A stretch of DNA of 64,000 nt from Clostridiales bacterium (GTDB lineage: Bacteria > Bacillota > Clostridia > Christensenellales > Aristaeellaceae). The position numbers and the translations under genes are program-made. Positions within the stretch are counted from its first letter, which is position 1; each line of letters opens with the position of its first letter. Of the stretch, positions 16,398-24,363 are shown piece after piece. The notes below the pieces were generated by a model. The model worked only from the letters and a program-made list of their open reading frames with translations, was not told the DNA's origin and ran no database searches. The DNA is taken from positions 1 through 64,000 of the forward strand of contig JAAYEI010000068.1 in the NCBI GenBank assembly GCA_012728815.1, in the 5' to 3' direction.

Positions 16398-17825
16398 TTA
16401 TGAACCCAGGGGGAAGCTGCCCTGGTACAGAATCCGCAGCGTGCCAGCGCCCGCCAGGCCGTCCACCGTGAGCCCCTTCGCCCGTTGGAAGGCCTTGACC
16501 GCGTCGGTGGTGCCAAAGCCAAACAGCCCGTCCACAGTGCCGGTGTAGTAGCCCTGGTCCTTGAGCGCCTGCTGCATCTGGCGCACCAGCGTGCCGCTGT
16601 CGCCTTCGCGCAGGGTGACGTAGTCACCGTCCGGGTGGGGGGTAACGTTGGTGTAGGAGGGAATGCGGGTCGCAAAGCCCGGTACGGAGCCGGGTGCCGG
16701 CGTGGCGGTCGGCGTGCTCCCCCCCGCGGGGTTGGCGCTGGAGCTGAACAGCACCCTGTAGGTGTTGGAGCCCACGCGCCCATCCGCCATCAGGCGGTTG
16801 GCGCTCTGGAACGCCTTGACGGCCGCTTCCGTGGAGGGGCCAAAGTCCCCGTCCACTGAGCCGGTATAGAAGCGCAGCTCCTTCAGCCGGCTTTGAATGC
16901 GACGCACCACCTCGGAGTTTGTCAGGCCGCGCTTGATGGACGTGCCGATGATGCCCACCGCGGTGCTGGTGCGCCGGGCGGAGGAGGAATACAGCTTCTC
17001 CAGCGTTTGGGGCCCGGCGATGCCGTCTGAATAGGAGGTGTTGCGGTTCTGGAAGGCATAGACTGCGGCCTCCGTCATCTCGTCAAACTGGCCGTTGGGG
17101 GTACCCATCAGGTACCCCAATTCAATCAGGCGCTGCTGCATGCGCCGCACCTCACTGCCTGAGGAACCCGATTGCAAATAGGTGTTGGGGTTAATCTTCG
17201 GGGTGGCTGTGGCCCTGGGGGTGGGGGTGGGGGCGGGCAGGGCGGAGGAGGAGTTCAGTCGGTTCAGGGTGGCGGTGCCGGCGATGCCGTCAACCGTGAG
17301 GCGGTTGCGGGCCTGGAAGGCGCGCACCGCCGCGTCCGTGCCCTGGCCAAAGTCCCCGTCCACAGAGCCGGTGTAATAGCGCAAATCACGCAGACGCCGC
17401 TGCAATTCGGAAACTGTTGGGCCGGTGGCGCCCAGCTTCAGCACCATGGGGGTGGGGGTGGGGCTGGCCGGACCAGGGGAGTGGGTAATGACCTCAATGC
17501 CGCCCCAAGGGGTGGCGGTGGGGGTGAGGAAGGGCTGCTGGCTGGTGATGATGCTGCCCCAGCCAGGCTGGGTGCTGGGCTGTGGCAAGACCACCTGCTC
17601 GCCTTCGGGCAGGGTGATCAACCCGCCCGGGTCCGGGGTGGGTTGCTCATCGGGCACCTGGGTGTCCGTGCCACGCACATTGAAGGTGGGAAAGGGCACG
17701 TCCGGGTCGCCGGCGCCGTTTTGGTTGCTGGTGGTGTCCACATTGGCCGTACAGCCGGCCAGGACAGCCAGCAGCAGCAGCAGCGCCGCCAGGCGGGCGT
17801 AGCGTGTTACTTTCTTGTGCTCCAT
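16398..17825 (-). CDS. Lipoprotein with four peptidoglycan-binding repeats
   Basis: The 475-residue protein begins with a lipoprotein signal ending LLAVLAGC, so it should be anchored on the outer face of the membrane. A Thr/Pro-rich linker leads to four PG_binding_1 type repeats, each about 65 residues with the pattern VxxLQxRLxxLxYYTGxVDGxFGxxTxxAVxAFQ, separated by further Pro/Thr linkers. No catalytic domain is visible, so it probably acts as a wall-binding or spacer protein. The start at 17825 has gagg nine bases upstream. Confidence 0.85.
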   Translation of the reverse strand: MEHKKVTRYARLAALLLLLAVLAGCTANVDTTSNQNGAGDPDVPFPTFNVRGTDTQVPDEQPTPDPGGLITLPEGEQVVLPQPSTQPGWGSIITSQQPFLTPTATPWGGIEVITHSPGPASPTPTPMVLKLGATGPTVSELQRRLRDLRYYTGSVDGDFGQGTDAAVRAFQARNRLTVDGIAGTATLNRLNSSSALPAPTPTPRATATPKINPNTYLQSGSSGSEVRRMQQRLIELGYLMGTPNGQFDEMTEAAVYAFQNRNTSYSDGIAGPQTLEKLYSSSARRTSTAVGIIGTSIKRGLTNSEVVRRIQSRLKELRFYTGSVDGDFGPSTEAAVKAFQSANRLMADGRVGSNTYRVLFSSSANPAGGSTPTATPAPGSVPGFATRIPSYTNVTPHPDGDYVTLREGDSGTLVRQMQQALKDQGYYTGTVDGLFGFGTTDAVKAFQRAKGLTVDGLAGAGTLRILYQGSFPLGS

Positions 17826-17950
17826 GGCTACCATCCTCTTTTGCAGAATGCCGCGTGTACGCGCATCAAATCTCAACCATACAACGCGCAGGCTGCCTGC
17901 TTTCATCCATCCGGGCATATTCCATCTGAAAGGCCAGCGCGTTCAGGGCA

Positions 17951-17979
17951 AGTGTAGCATATGGATGTCAAACAATCAA
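17951..17979 (-). promoter_or_regulatory. Promoter of the PG-binding lipoprotein
   Basis: On the minus strand TTGATT (17974-17979) and TACACT (17951-17956) are 17 bases apart, with TG one base before the -10 box. It diverges from the mntP promoter 28 bases away. Confidence 0.6.
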
Positions 17980-18006
17980 TGGAATTGGAAAGATTGCTTC
18001 ATCAAA

Positions 18007-18035
18007 TTGACACAAATTGCCGCCTTTGTTACAAT
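18007..18035 (+). promoter_or_regulatory. Sigma-A promoter of mntP
   Basis: A perfect -35 TTGACA (18007-18012), a 17-base spacer and -10 TACAAT (18030-18035) lie just before mntP. The leader is too short for a yybP-ykoY manganese riboswitch, and none is seen. Confidence 0.88.
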
Positions 18036-18063
18036 GCGGCAGTTCAACAGGGGAGGGTGCTTC

Positions 18064-18627
18064 ATGGGCTTACGGGACCTGATTATCCTGGCGGTGGCGC
18101 TTGCCATGGACGCCTTCGCGGTGGCTTTGTGCAAAGGGGCCTGTCTGGCGCAGCTCAAGGACCGGGGCGAAAGCCTGGCCGTTGCGGTGTGCTTTGGCTT
18201 TTTCCAGGCGCTGATGCCCCTGTTGGGCTGGCTGCTGGGCAGCCGGTTTTCAAACTACATTGAGTCAGTTGATCATTTTATCGCCTTTGGCTTGCTGGCC
18301 TTGATTGGCGGCAAGCTGATCCATGAAGCCTGGAAGAGCCGCGGGGAGGCGCTGGTGTGCACCCCCCTGCGTGCGCCGGAGCTGCTGCTGCTGGGCATCG
18401 CCACCAGCATTGACGCCCTGGCGGCCGGCGTGGCGCTGGCGGTGCTGGAGATCAACATCTGGCTGGCCATCATGCTCATCGGCGTCATCACCCTGGCGCT
18501 CAGCTTCCTGGCTTTCAAGCTGGGCCGCAGGTTTGGCGCCGGGCTTCACACCAAAGCACAGCTTGTTGGCGGCATCGCGCTGGTGTTTATAGGGCTCAAG
18601 ATTCTGGTGGATCACCTGAGCGGCTGA
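18064..18627 (+). CDS. mntP: Manganese efflux pump MntP
   Basis: The 187-residue membrane protein has six predicted helices in two repeats. The conserved aspartates of the family lie in ALAMDAFAVAL (helix 1) and ATSIDALAAGVAL (helix 4). MntP exports Mn2+ to prevent toxicity. The ATG follows ggggaggg; the open frame extends upstream but crosses the promoter. The gene stops 11 bases short of the converging udk gene, with no terminator between them. Confidence 0.92.
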   Translation: MGLRDLIILAVALAMDAFAVALCKGACLAQLKDRGESLAVAVCFGFFQALMPLLGWLLGSRFSNYIESVDHFIAFGLLALIGGKLIHEAWKSRGEALVCTPLRAPELLLLGIATSIDALAAGVALAVLEINIWLAIMLIGVITLALSFLAFKLGRRFGAGLHTKAQLVGGIALVFIGLKILVDHLSG

Positions 18628-18638
18628 CCCGGCATCCC

Positions 18639-19244
18639 TCAGTCCAGCGCGTCGCGCAGGTAACCGGCCAGGATTTCCACAACCCTGGCGTTTTTTCCGC
18701 CACGGGTCACGATCACATCGGCCTGGTGGATATAGTTGCGGATGTACTTGTCATACATGGGCTTGACGGTGGCCAGATACTGCCTGGTCACGCTGTCAAT
18801 GCTGCGCGCCCGCTCCTTCAGGTCGCGGTTGATGCGCCGCAGCAGGCAGATGTCCGGCTCCACGTTGATGAACAGCTTCAGGAACATCTTCTCACAGAGC
18901 CGTTCATCGTAAAAGGCGTGGATCCCCTCCAGGATCAGCACGTCCCCGGGCACCATCATCTCCTCGCTGTGCGCGCGCACGTGGCGGGTAAAGTCATAGG
19001 CCTTGCGGCGCACGCTGTGCCCGGCCATCAACTGGGTGATGTCCTCCAGCAGCAGGTCGTGGTCGAAGATGCTAGGCTCATCAAAGTTCAGCGCGGCGCG
19101 CTCCTCAAAGCTGAGATCGGGGTAGTCAAAGTAATATGCGTCCTGGTTGATGACGGTGCTGCTTTTGCCGATGGCGCGCAGCAGTTCCTCCGAAAGCGTG
19201 GATTTGCCTGACCCACTGGCCCCGCAGATTCCAATGAACAGCAT
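18639..19244 (-). CDS. udk: Uridine kinase-family P-loop kinase
   Basis: The 201-residue protein has the P-loop GASGSGKST at its N-terminus, INQDAYYFD (substrate-binding Asp) and LILEGIHAFYDERL. These fit uridine kinase, which phosphorylates uridine and cytidine for pyrimidine salvage; a related phosphoribulokinase-type kinase cannot be excluded. The ATG at 19244 is chosen because the frame upstream runs into the metK promoter region. Confidence 0.85.
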   Translation of the reverse strand: MLFIGICGASGSGKSTLSEELLRAIGKSSTVINQDAYYFDYPDLSFEERAALNFDEPSIFDHDLLLEDITQLMAGHSVRRKAYDFTRHVRAHSEEMMVPGDVLILEGIHAFYDERLCEKMFLKLFINVEPDICLLRRINRDLKERARSIDSVTRQYLATVKPMYDKYIRNYIHQADVIVTRGGKNARVVEILAGYLRDALD

Positions 19245-19283
19245 GACATCCCAGCCTTTCCCTTGATGATTTGATGTGGGCCC

Positions 19284-19313
19284 TTGACGGGAGCGCACAG
19301 GCTGTCTTATAGT
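19284..19313 (+). promoter_or_regulatory. Sigma-A promoter of metK
   Basis: TTGACG (19284-19289) and TATAGT (19308-19313) are 18 bases apart. Transcription would begin about 10 bases before the riboswitch. Confidence 0.8.
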
Positions 19314-19329
19314 AGCAGCAAGTGAATAC

Positions 19330-19424
19330 ACTTATCAAGAGTGGCGGAGGGACTGGCCCGATGAACCCCGGCAGCCTGCAAACGCAAGGTGCCACATCCA
19401 GCGGCAATATGCCGGAAGATAAGT
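19330..19424 (+). ncRNA. SAM-I (S-box) riboswitch
   Basis: The leader contains the S-box core: ttatcaagagtgg, ggagggactggcccgatgaa and ccccggcagcc, followed by ggtgcc, the P4 arm and gccggaagataag. Helix P1 is formed by acttatc (19330-19336) with gataagt (19418-19424). SAM binding stabilises P1 and lets the following terminator form, lowering metK expression when SAM is plentiful. Recognition is from conserved bases; no model was run. Confidence 0.93.
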
Positions 19425-19433
19425 TTGCCACAA

Positions 19434-19458
19434 GCGCTTATCAACAAGCGCGATTTTT
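19434..19458 (+). terminator. Riboswitch-controlled terminator of metK
   Basis: The stem gcgctt (19434-19439) / aagcgc (19446-19451) precedes a run of eight T residues. Its left arm and loop contain cttatc (19437-19442), which can instead pair with gataag of riboswitch P1 (19418-19423), giving the alternative antiterminator. Confidence 0.88.
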
Positions 19459-19470
19459 TTTGGAGGGAAC

Positions 19471-20643
19471 ATGCGGAAACTTTTGACTGCTGAATCTGTC
19501 ACCGCGGGACACCCGGACAAGCTGTGTGACCAGGTGTCTGATGCCGTGTTGGACGCCATCCTGGCTGAGGACCCCAACGCCCGGGTGGCCTGTGAGACCT
19601 GCGCCACCACCGGGTTGCTCCTTGTGATGGGTGAGATCACCACCACCACCTATGTGCCCATCCAGGACATCGCCCGGGGCGTGGTGCTGGACCTGGGCTA
19701 CAACCGGGCCAAGTTTGGCTTTGACGGCCACACCTGCGCGGTCTTGACCGCCGTGAACGAGCAATCCCCGGACATCAGCAAGGGCGTCAGCATGGCGCTG
19801 GAGGCGCGGGAGGGTAAATCAGCCGCCCAGACCGGGGCGGGGGACCAGGGCATGATGTTTGGTTACGCCAGCGATGAGACCCCCCAGCTGCTGCCCCTGC
19901 CCATCGCCACCGCCCATCAACTGGCCCGCCGGATGGACCAGCTGCGCCGGCAGGGCGACCACCGCTGGATGCGCCCGGATGGCAAAAGTCAGGTCAGCGT
20001 GGTGTATGAGGACGGGCGGCCGGTGGCCATCCACAACGTGGTCATCTCCACCCAGCATGATGAGAAGGTCAGCCAGGCCGTGATCCGGGAGGTCATGATG
20101 GAGCAGGTCATCCGCCAGGTCATCCCGGACCATTTGCTCACCCCCAGCACCGAGTTTCTGGTGAATCCTTCCGGGCGCTTTGTGATGGGCGGCCCCGCGG
20201 GGGACAGCGGGCTGACCGGGCGCAAGATCATCGTGGATACTTATGGCGGCGTTGTGCCCCATGGGGGCGGCTGTTTCTCTGGCAAGGACCCCACCAAGGT
20301 GGACCGCTCCGGCGCCTACATGGCGCGCTACGCGGCGGTCAACGTGGTCAAAGCGGGGCTTGCCAGCCGCTGCCAGATGGCGCTGGCCTACGCCATTGGC
20401 CGGGCGGAGCCGGTCAGCTTCACGGTGGACACCTTTGGCACAGGCCAGGCAAGCGACCAGCAGATTGAGCAGGCCCTGCTCAAGGTGATGGACTTCACCC
20501 CCGACGGCATCATCAGCACCCTCAGGCTGCGCCGCCCCATCTACCGCCAGACCGCGGCCTACGGGCACTTTGGCCGGGAAGACCTGAACCTGCCCTGGGA
20601 CCAGGGGGACAAGGCGGAGGCGTTGAAGGCGGCCATCGGCTAA
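19471..20643 (+). CDS. metK: S-adenosylmethionine synthetase
   Basis: The 390-residue enzyme makes SAM from methionine and ATP. Signatures are SVTAGHPDKLCDQVSDAV at the N-terminus, GAGDQGMMFGYA near residue 120 and GGGCFSGKDPTKVDRSGAY near 270, where Cys replaces the more common Ala. The ATG follows ggaggg directly after the terminator T-run of the S-box leader, so control by SAM is expected at transcription. Confidence 0.97.
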   Translation: MRKLLTAESVTAGHPDKLCDQVSDAVLDAILAEDPNARVACETCATTGLLLVMGEITTTTYVPIQDIARGVVLDLGYNRAKFGFDGHTCAVLTAVNEQSPDISKGVSMALEAREGKSAAQTGAGDQGMMFGYASDETPQLLPLPIATAHQLARRMDQLRRQGDHRWMRPDGKSQVSVVYEDGRPVAIHNVVISTQHDEKVSQAVIREVMMEQVIRQVIPDHLLTPSTEFLVNPSGRFVMGGPAGDSGLTGRKIIVDTYGGVVPHGGGCFSGKDPTKVDRSGAYMARYAAVNVVKAGLASRCQMALAYAIGRAEPVSFTVDTFGTGQASDQQIEQALLKVMDFTPDGIISTLRLRRPIYRQTAAYGHFGREDLNLPWDQGDKAEALKAAIG

Positions 20644-20656
20644 AACTGATTAGATG

Positions 20657-20684
20657 AAAGGGCAGCCCGGGGCCGCCCTTTTTT
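20657..20684. terminator. Terminator between metK and livF
   Basis: The stem aaagggc (20657-20663) / gcccttt (20675-20681) is followed by a T-run on the plus strand and ends with CTTT on the minus strand. It lies between converging metK and livF. Confidence 0.8.
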
Positions 20685-20721
20685 GTGTGTGGTGCAGGTT
20701 GTTGTTCGAAGGGGCCTGAAG

Positions 20722-21426
20722 TCAGCCGCCCAGGTAGGCGCGGCGCACGTCCTCGTCCTTGAGCAGCTCCTGGCCGCCGCCGGTTTTGATGATGCGGCCG
20801 GTCTCCAGCACATAGGCGCGGTGGGCCAGGGACAGCGCCATCTGAGCGTTTTGCTCCACCAGCAACACCGTGGTGCCGTCCTGGTTGACCTGGCGGATGA
20901 TGTCAAAGATTTCCTGTACCAGCAGCGGCGCCAGGCCCATGCTGGGCTCGTCCATCATCAGAAGCTTCGGGCGGCTCATCAGGGCGCGGCCCATGGCCAG
21001 CATCTGCTGCTCCCCGCCAGACAGCGTGCCCGCGTGCTGCCGGCGCCGCTCCTTTAGGCGGGGGAAGTGGGTAAACACGCGTTCCAGGTCCTCCTGCACG
21101 CGAGCGCGGTCCTGGCGGGTGAAGGCCCCCATTTCCAGGTTTTCCAGCACGCTCATGCGCGCGAACACCCGCCTCCCCTCCGGCACCTGGGCCAGCCCCA
21201 TGCCCACCAGGCGGAAGGCGGGCAGCTTTTTGATGGACTTGTCCTCAAACAGGATGTCACCAGTGGCAATGGGCACGATGCCCGAGATGGCGTTCAGGAT
21301 GCTGCTTTTGCCGGCGCCGTTGGCGCCGATCAGGGACACAATTTCCCCTGGCCTGACCTCAAAGCTGATGTCCCGGAGGGTGTGGATGGCGCCATAAAAC
21401 AGGTTGATTTCATGTACCTTGAGCAT
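20722..21426 (-). CDS. livF: Branched-chain amino-acid ABC transporter ATP-binding protein LivF
   Basis: The 234-residue ATPase has Walker A GANGAGKSS, the LivF-typical LAQVPEGRRVFARMSVLENL, ABC signature LSGGEQQML and Walker B LLMMDEPSMGLAP. It pairs with the LivG half fused to the permease next door. The ATG at 21426 follows aaggagg and overlaps the end of livMG by 17 bases. Substrates of this family include branched-chain amino acids, amides and urea; the sequence does not settle which. Confidence 0.93.
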   Translation of the reverse strand: MLKVHEINLFYGAIHTLRDISFEVRPGEIVSLIGANGAGKSSILNAISGIVPIATGDILFEDKSIKKLPAFRLVGMGLAQVPEGRRVFARMSVLENLEMGAFTRQDRARVQEDLERVFTHFPRLKERRRQHAGTLSGGEQQMLAMGRALMSRPKLLMMDEPSMGLAPLLVQEIFDIIRQVNQDGTTVLLVEQNAQMALSLAHRAYVLETGRIIKTGGGQELLKDEDVRRAYLGG

Positions 21427-23266
21427 GCTCCGCCTCCTTTTGCGCCTGCTCCTGGCCCAGGTAGGCGGTGATGACCTCGGGGTTGTTGCGGATTTCTTCC
21501 GGCAGCCCGTGGGCGATAATGCGCCCGTAGTTGAGCACGTAGATGCGCTCACAAATGCCCATCACCAGGCGCATGTCATGCTCAATGAGCAAAATGGCCA
21601 CCGAGAACTGGCTGCGGATGGTCTTGATGGTCTCCATCAGCTCCGCGGTCTCGCTGGGGTTCATGCCGGCGGCCGGCTCATCCAGCAGCAGCACCTTGGG
21701 GTTGGACGCCAGCGCGCGGCAGATTTCCAGCTTGCGCTGCATGCCATAGGGCAGGGAACCGGCGGGCACATCGGCCAGGGCTTCCATTTCAAACACCCGC
21801 AGCAGCTCCCGCGCGCGGATGTCAATGCCGCGCTCCTCTGACAGGCACTTGCTGTCCCGGATGATGGCGGACAGCGGGGAATAGCGCATGCGTGAGTGGA
21901 AGGCCACCTTGATGTTGTCCAGCGCGCTCATGGACTTGAACAGGCGGATGTTCTGGAAGGTGCGCGCGATGCCGTCCACCGTGATCTGGTGGGTCTGCTT
22001 GCCCTGCACCTGCTTGCCCATCAGGATGACCTGGCCTTCCGTGGGGGCGTACACCCCGGTGAGGAGGTTGAACACCGTGGTCTTGCCCGCGCCGTTGGGA
22101 CCGATCAGGCCTACGATTTCGTCGTTCATCAGCTCAATATTGATCTTTTCCGCCGCCTTCAGCCCGCCAAAGGCAATGCCCAGCTGGTGGGTCTGCAGCA
22201 CCGGCTTTTCATCCCACACATCGTAGCGGGGCTGAAAGGGCATCTGGGTCTTGGCCTCGCGGCGGAAGACTCGGTGCCAGACGGCCTCCAGCCGCTCCCA
22301 GAAGGCCAGCATGGAGAACTCGCGGGTGCCCAGCAGCCCGGCGGGGCGAAACAGCATCATCATGATCAGCAGCAGGGAGTAGATGATCAGCCGGTACTCC
22401 GCCATGCCGCGCAACAGCTCCGGCAGCGACACCAGCACGACAGAAGCCACCACGGAGCCTGTGATGGAGCCCATGCCGCCCAGCACCACCATCACCAGGT
22501 ATTCAATGGACTTGTTGAAGCCAAACATCTTGGCGTTGAGGATGCTGGTCTGGTGCGCGAACAGGCCGCCGGCGATGCCGGCGAAAAAGGCGGCGATGGT
22601 GAAGGCCAGCAGCTTGTACCGCGTGGTGGGGATGCCGGTGGCCTCGGCCGCGATGGCGTTCTCGCGTATGGAGATGATGGCCCGTCCGTGGCGGGAGCGC
22701 CCCAGGGTGAAGATGCTGGCGATGATCAGCGCCGTGATGAAAAAGACGATGGTGAACTGGATGGCGCTGGACAGCGCGCGGTCCTCAGAAAACGCCCGGG
22801 TCATGCGCGTGATGCGGGTCAGCCCCGCGGCGCCGCCGGTGAAGGACAGGTTCTCAATCACCACGCGGATGATTTCCCCAAAGCCCAGGGTGATGATGGC
22901 CAGGTAGTCCCCCTGCAGCCGCAGGGCGGGGATGCCGATCAGCATGCCGAACAGGGCGGTGGTGATGCCGCCCAGCACCAGGGAGAGGGGCAATGACCAG
23001 CCAAAATCCATCGCCATGGACTTGGTGAACAGCGCGGAGGTGTAGGCGCCAATGGCCATGAAGCCCGCGTGCCCCAGGGCCAGCTGGCCCAGCAGGCCGG
23101 TGGTGACGTTCAGGCTGGCGGTCATAATGATGGTGATGAGCACGGTGATCAGGATGTTGGACAGGTAGTTGTTGAGCGTGCCTGTCAGGATCATGATGCT
23201 GACCAGCGTGTAGAAGCCCAGGATGGCCAGGGTGTTGAGGGTGATGGCCTTTGTTTTCTTGTTCAT
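21410..23266 (-). CDS. LivM-LivG fusion: permease and ATP-binding protein in one chain
   Basis: One uninterrupted 618-residue frame joins two subunits that are usually separate. Residues 1-315 form a LivM-type permease with about eight to ten membrane helices (GQLALGHAGFMAIGAY, LRLQGDYLAIITLGFGEI). A linker of about 35 residues leads to a LivG-type ATPase with Walker A GPNGAGKTT (389-397), GIARTFQNIRLF, signature LPYGMQRKLEI and Walker B VLLLDEPAAGMNP. The pairing with LivH and LivF implies a normal Liv complex. SD gaggtgag precedes the ATG. Confidence 0.92.
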   Translation of the reverse strand: MNKKTKAITLNTLAILGFYTLVSIMILTGTLNNYLSNILITVLITIIMTASLNVTTGLLGQLALGHAGFMAIGAYTSALFTKSMAMDFGWSLPLSLVLGGITTALFGMLIGIPALRLQGDYLAIITLGFGEIIRVVIENLSFTGGAAGLTRITRMTRAFSEDRALSSAIQFTIVFFITALIIASIFTLGRSRHGRAIISIRENAIAAEATGIPTTRYKLLAFTIAAFFAGIAGGLFAHQTSILNAKMFGFNKSIEYLVMVVLGGMGSITGSVVASVVLVSLPELLRGMAEYRLIIYSLLLIMMMLFRPAGLLGTREFSMLAFWERLEAVWHRVFRREAKTQMPFQPRYDVWDEKPVLQTHQLGIAFGGLKAAEKINIELMNDEIVGLIGPNGAGKTTVFNLLTGVYAPTEGQVILMGKQVQGKQTHQITVDGIARTFQNIRLFKSMSALDNIKVAFHSRMRYSPLSAIIRDSKCLSEERGIDIRARELLRVFEMEALADVPAGSLPYGMQRKLEICRALASNPKVLLLDEPAAGMNPSETAELMETIKTIRSQFSVAILLIEHDMRLVMGICERIYVLNYGRIIAHGLPEEIRNNPEVITAYLGQEQAQKEAEHAQGT

Positions 23267-23275
23267 CAGCTCACC

Positions 23276-24154
23276 TCACACCTTTTCCCGGGACAGGCTG
23301 CCAATCAGCCCCGTGGGTTTGACCAGCAGCACCAGGATGAGGATGCCGTACACCACGGCGTCGGACATGGTGGTGGAGATGTAGGCCTTGGTCAGGCTCT
23401 CCGCGATGCCCATCACAAAGCCGCCTAGCATGGCCCCCGGGATGACGCCGATGCCGCCCAGCACCGCTGCGATGAAAGCCTTCAGCCCCGGCAGGGAGCC
23501 CATGGTGGGGGAGACTGCCGGGTAGGCCATCACATACAGGTAGGCGCCAATGCCTGCCAGCGCGCAGCCGATGGCAAAGGTCAGGGTGATGGTGGTGTTC
23601 ACGTTGATGCCCATCAGCTGGGCAGTGTTGTAGTCCTCGCTGGCCGCGCGCATGGCCTTGCCCGCCTTGCTGGCTTTCACAAAGACCTGCAGGATGATCA
23701 TCAGCGCGGCGGACACCAGCACCGTAAGCACCGTGATGAAGCTGACCTGCAGCCCCAGGAAGCGCAGCGGCGCCACATGCAGCACGGTGGGGAAGGGACG
23801 GGACTGGGCGCCGAAGATGAGCAGCGCGGTGTTTTGCAACAGCATGCTGACCCCGATCGCGGTGATGAGGGATGAGATGCGCGGCGACTTGCGCAGGGGC
23901 TTGTAGGCGACCCGCTCAATGAGCACGCCGAAGAGCACGCAGGCCAGGATGGCGGCCAGCAAAGCGGCTGGGGCTGACCAGTTCAGGCTGACCAGTGTGA
24001 CCACCGCCGTGTAGGCGCCAATCATCAGAATGTCGCCATGGGCGAAGTTGATCAGCTTGACGATGCCGTACACCATCGTGTAGCCCAGGGCAATCAGCGC
24101 GTAAATGCTGCCCACGTGCAGGCCGTTGATGAGCTGGTTGAGGAATAGGTTCAT
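23276..24154 (-). CDS. livH: Branched-chain amino-acid ABC transporter permease LivH
   Basis: The 292-residue membrane protein has about eight helices and LivH landmarks: GLHVGSIYALIALGYTMVYG at the start, LINFAHGDILMIGAY, and GVIPGAMLGGFVMGIAESL near the end. It forms the translocation pore with the LivM half of the neighbouring fusion. The start has agaggt upstream and the stop lies nine bases before the fusion gene. Confidence 0.94.
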   Translation of the reverse strand: MNLFLNQLINGLHVGSIYALIALGYTMVYGIVKLINFAHGDILMIGAYTAVVTLVSLNWSAPAALLAAILACVLFGVLIERVAYKPLRKSPRISSLITAIGVSMLLQNTALLIFGAQSRPFPTVLHVAPLRFLGLQVSFITVLTVLVSAALMIILQVFVKASKAGKAMRAASEDYNTAQLMGINVNTTITLTFAIGCALAGIGAYLYVMAYPAVSPTMGSLPGLKAFIAAVLGGIGVIPGAMLGGFVMGIAESLTKAYISTTMSDAVVYGILILVLLVKPTGLIGSLSREKV

Positions 24155-24311
24155 CGCTTTACCTCTTGAGGATGTGTCCGCGCGCAGCCTAAAACCGGCG
24201 CGGCCTCCCTTGTTGCCGCTTGAAGACTGTAGGTGATTTTACAACAGCGGCCGCCGTCATACAAGCGTGGATTGGGCGGGCTGTGCCAGGCATCCTGCTT
24301 TTATAGAAGAA

Positions 24312-24340
24312 GGGGGAGGATGGCTCCTCCCCCGGATGCG
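24312..24340 (-). terminator. Attenuating hairpin between livK and livH
   Basis: The 9-bp stem gggggagga (24312-24320) / tcctccccc (24325-24333) with a 4-base loop is followed on the minus strand by TTCTTCTAT. Placed between the binding-protein gene and the permease gene, it would reduce transcription of livH-livMG-livF relative to livK. The U-tract is interrupted, so partial read-through is likely. Confidence 0.75.
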
Positions 24341-24363
24341 TTGCTGTGTTGGTCTCGTGATGC

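Noticed and set aside
17980..18063. yybP-ykoY manganese riboswitch before mntP
   Set aside because: The transcript leader is only about 20-30 bases and lacks the riboswitch core.
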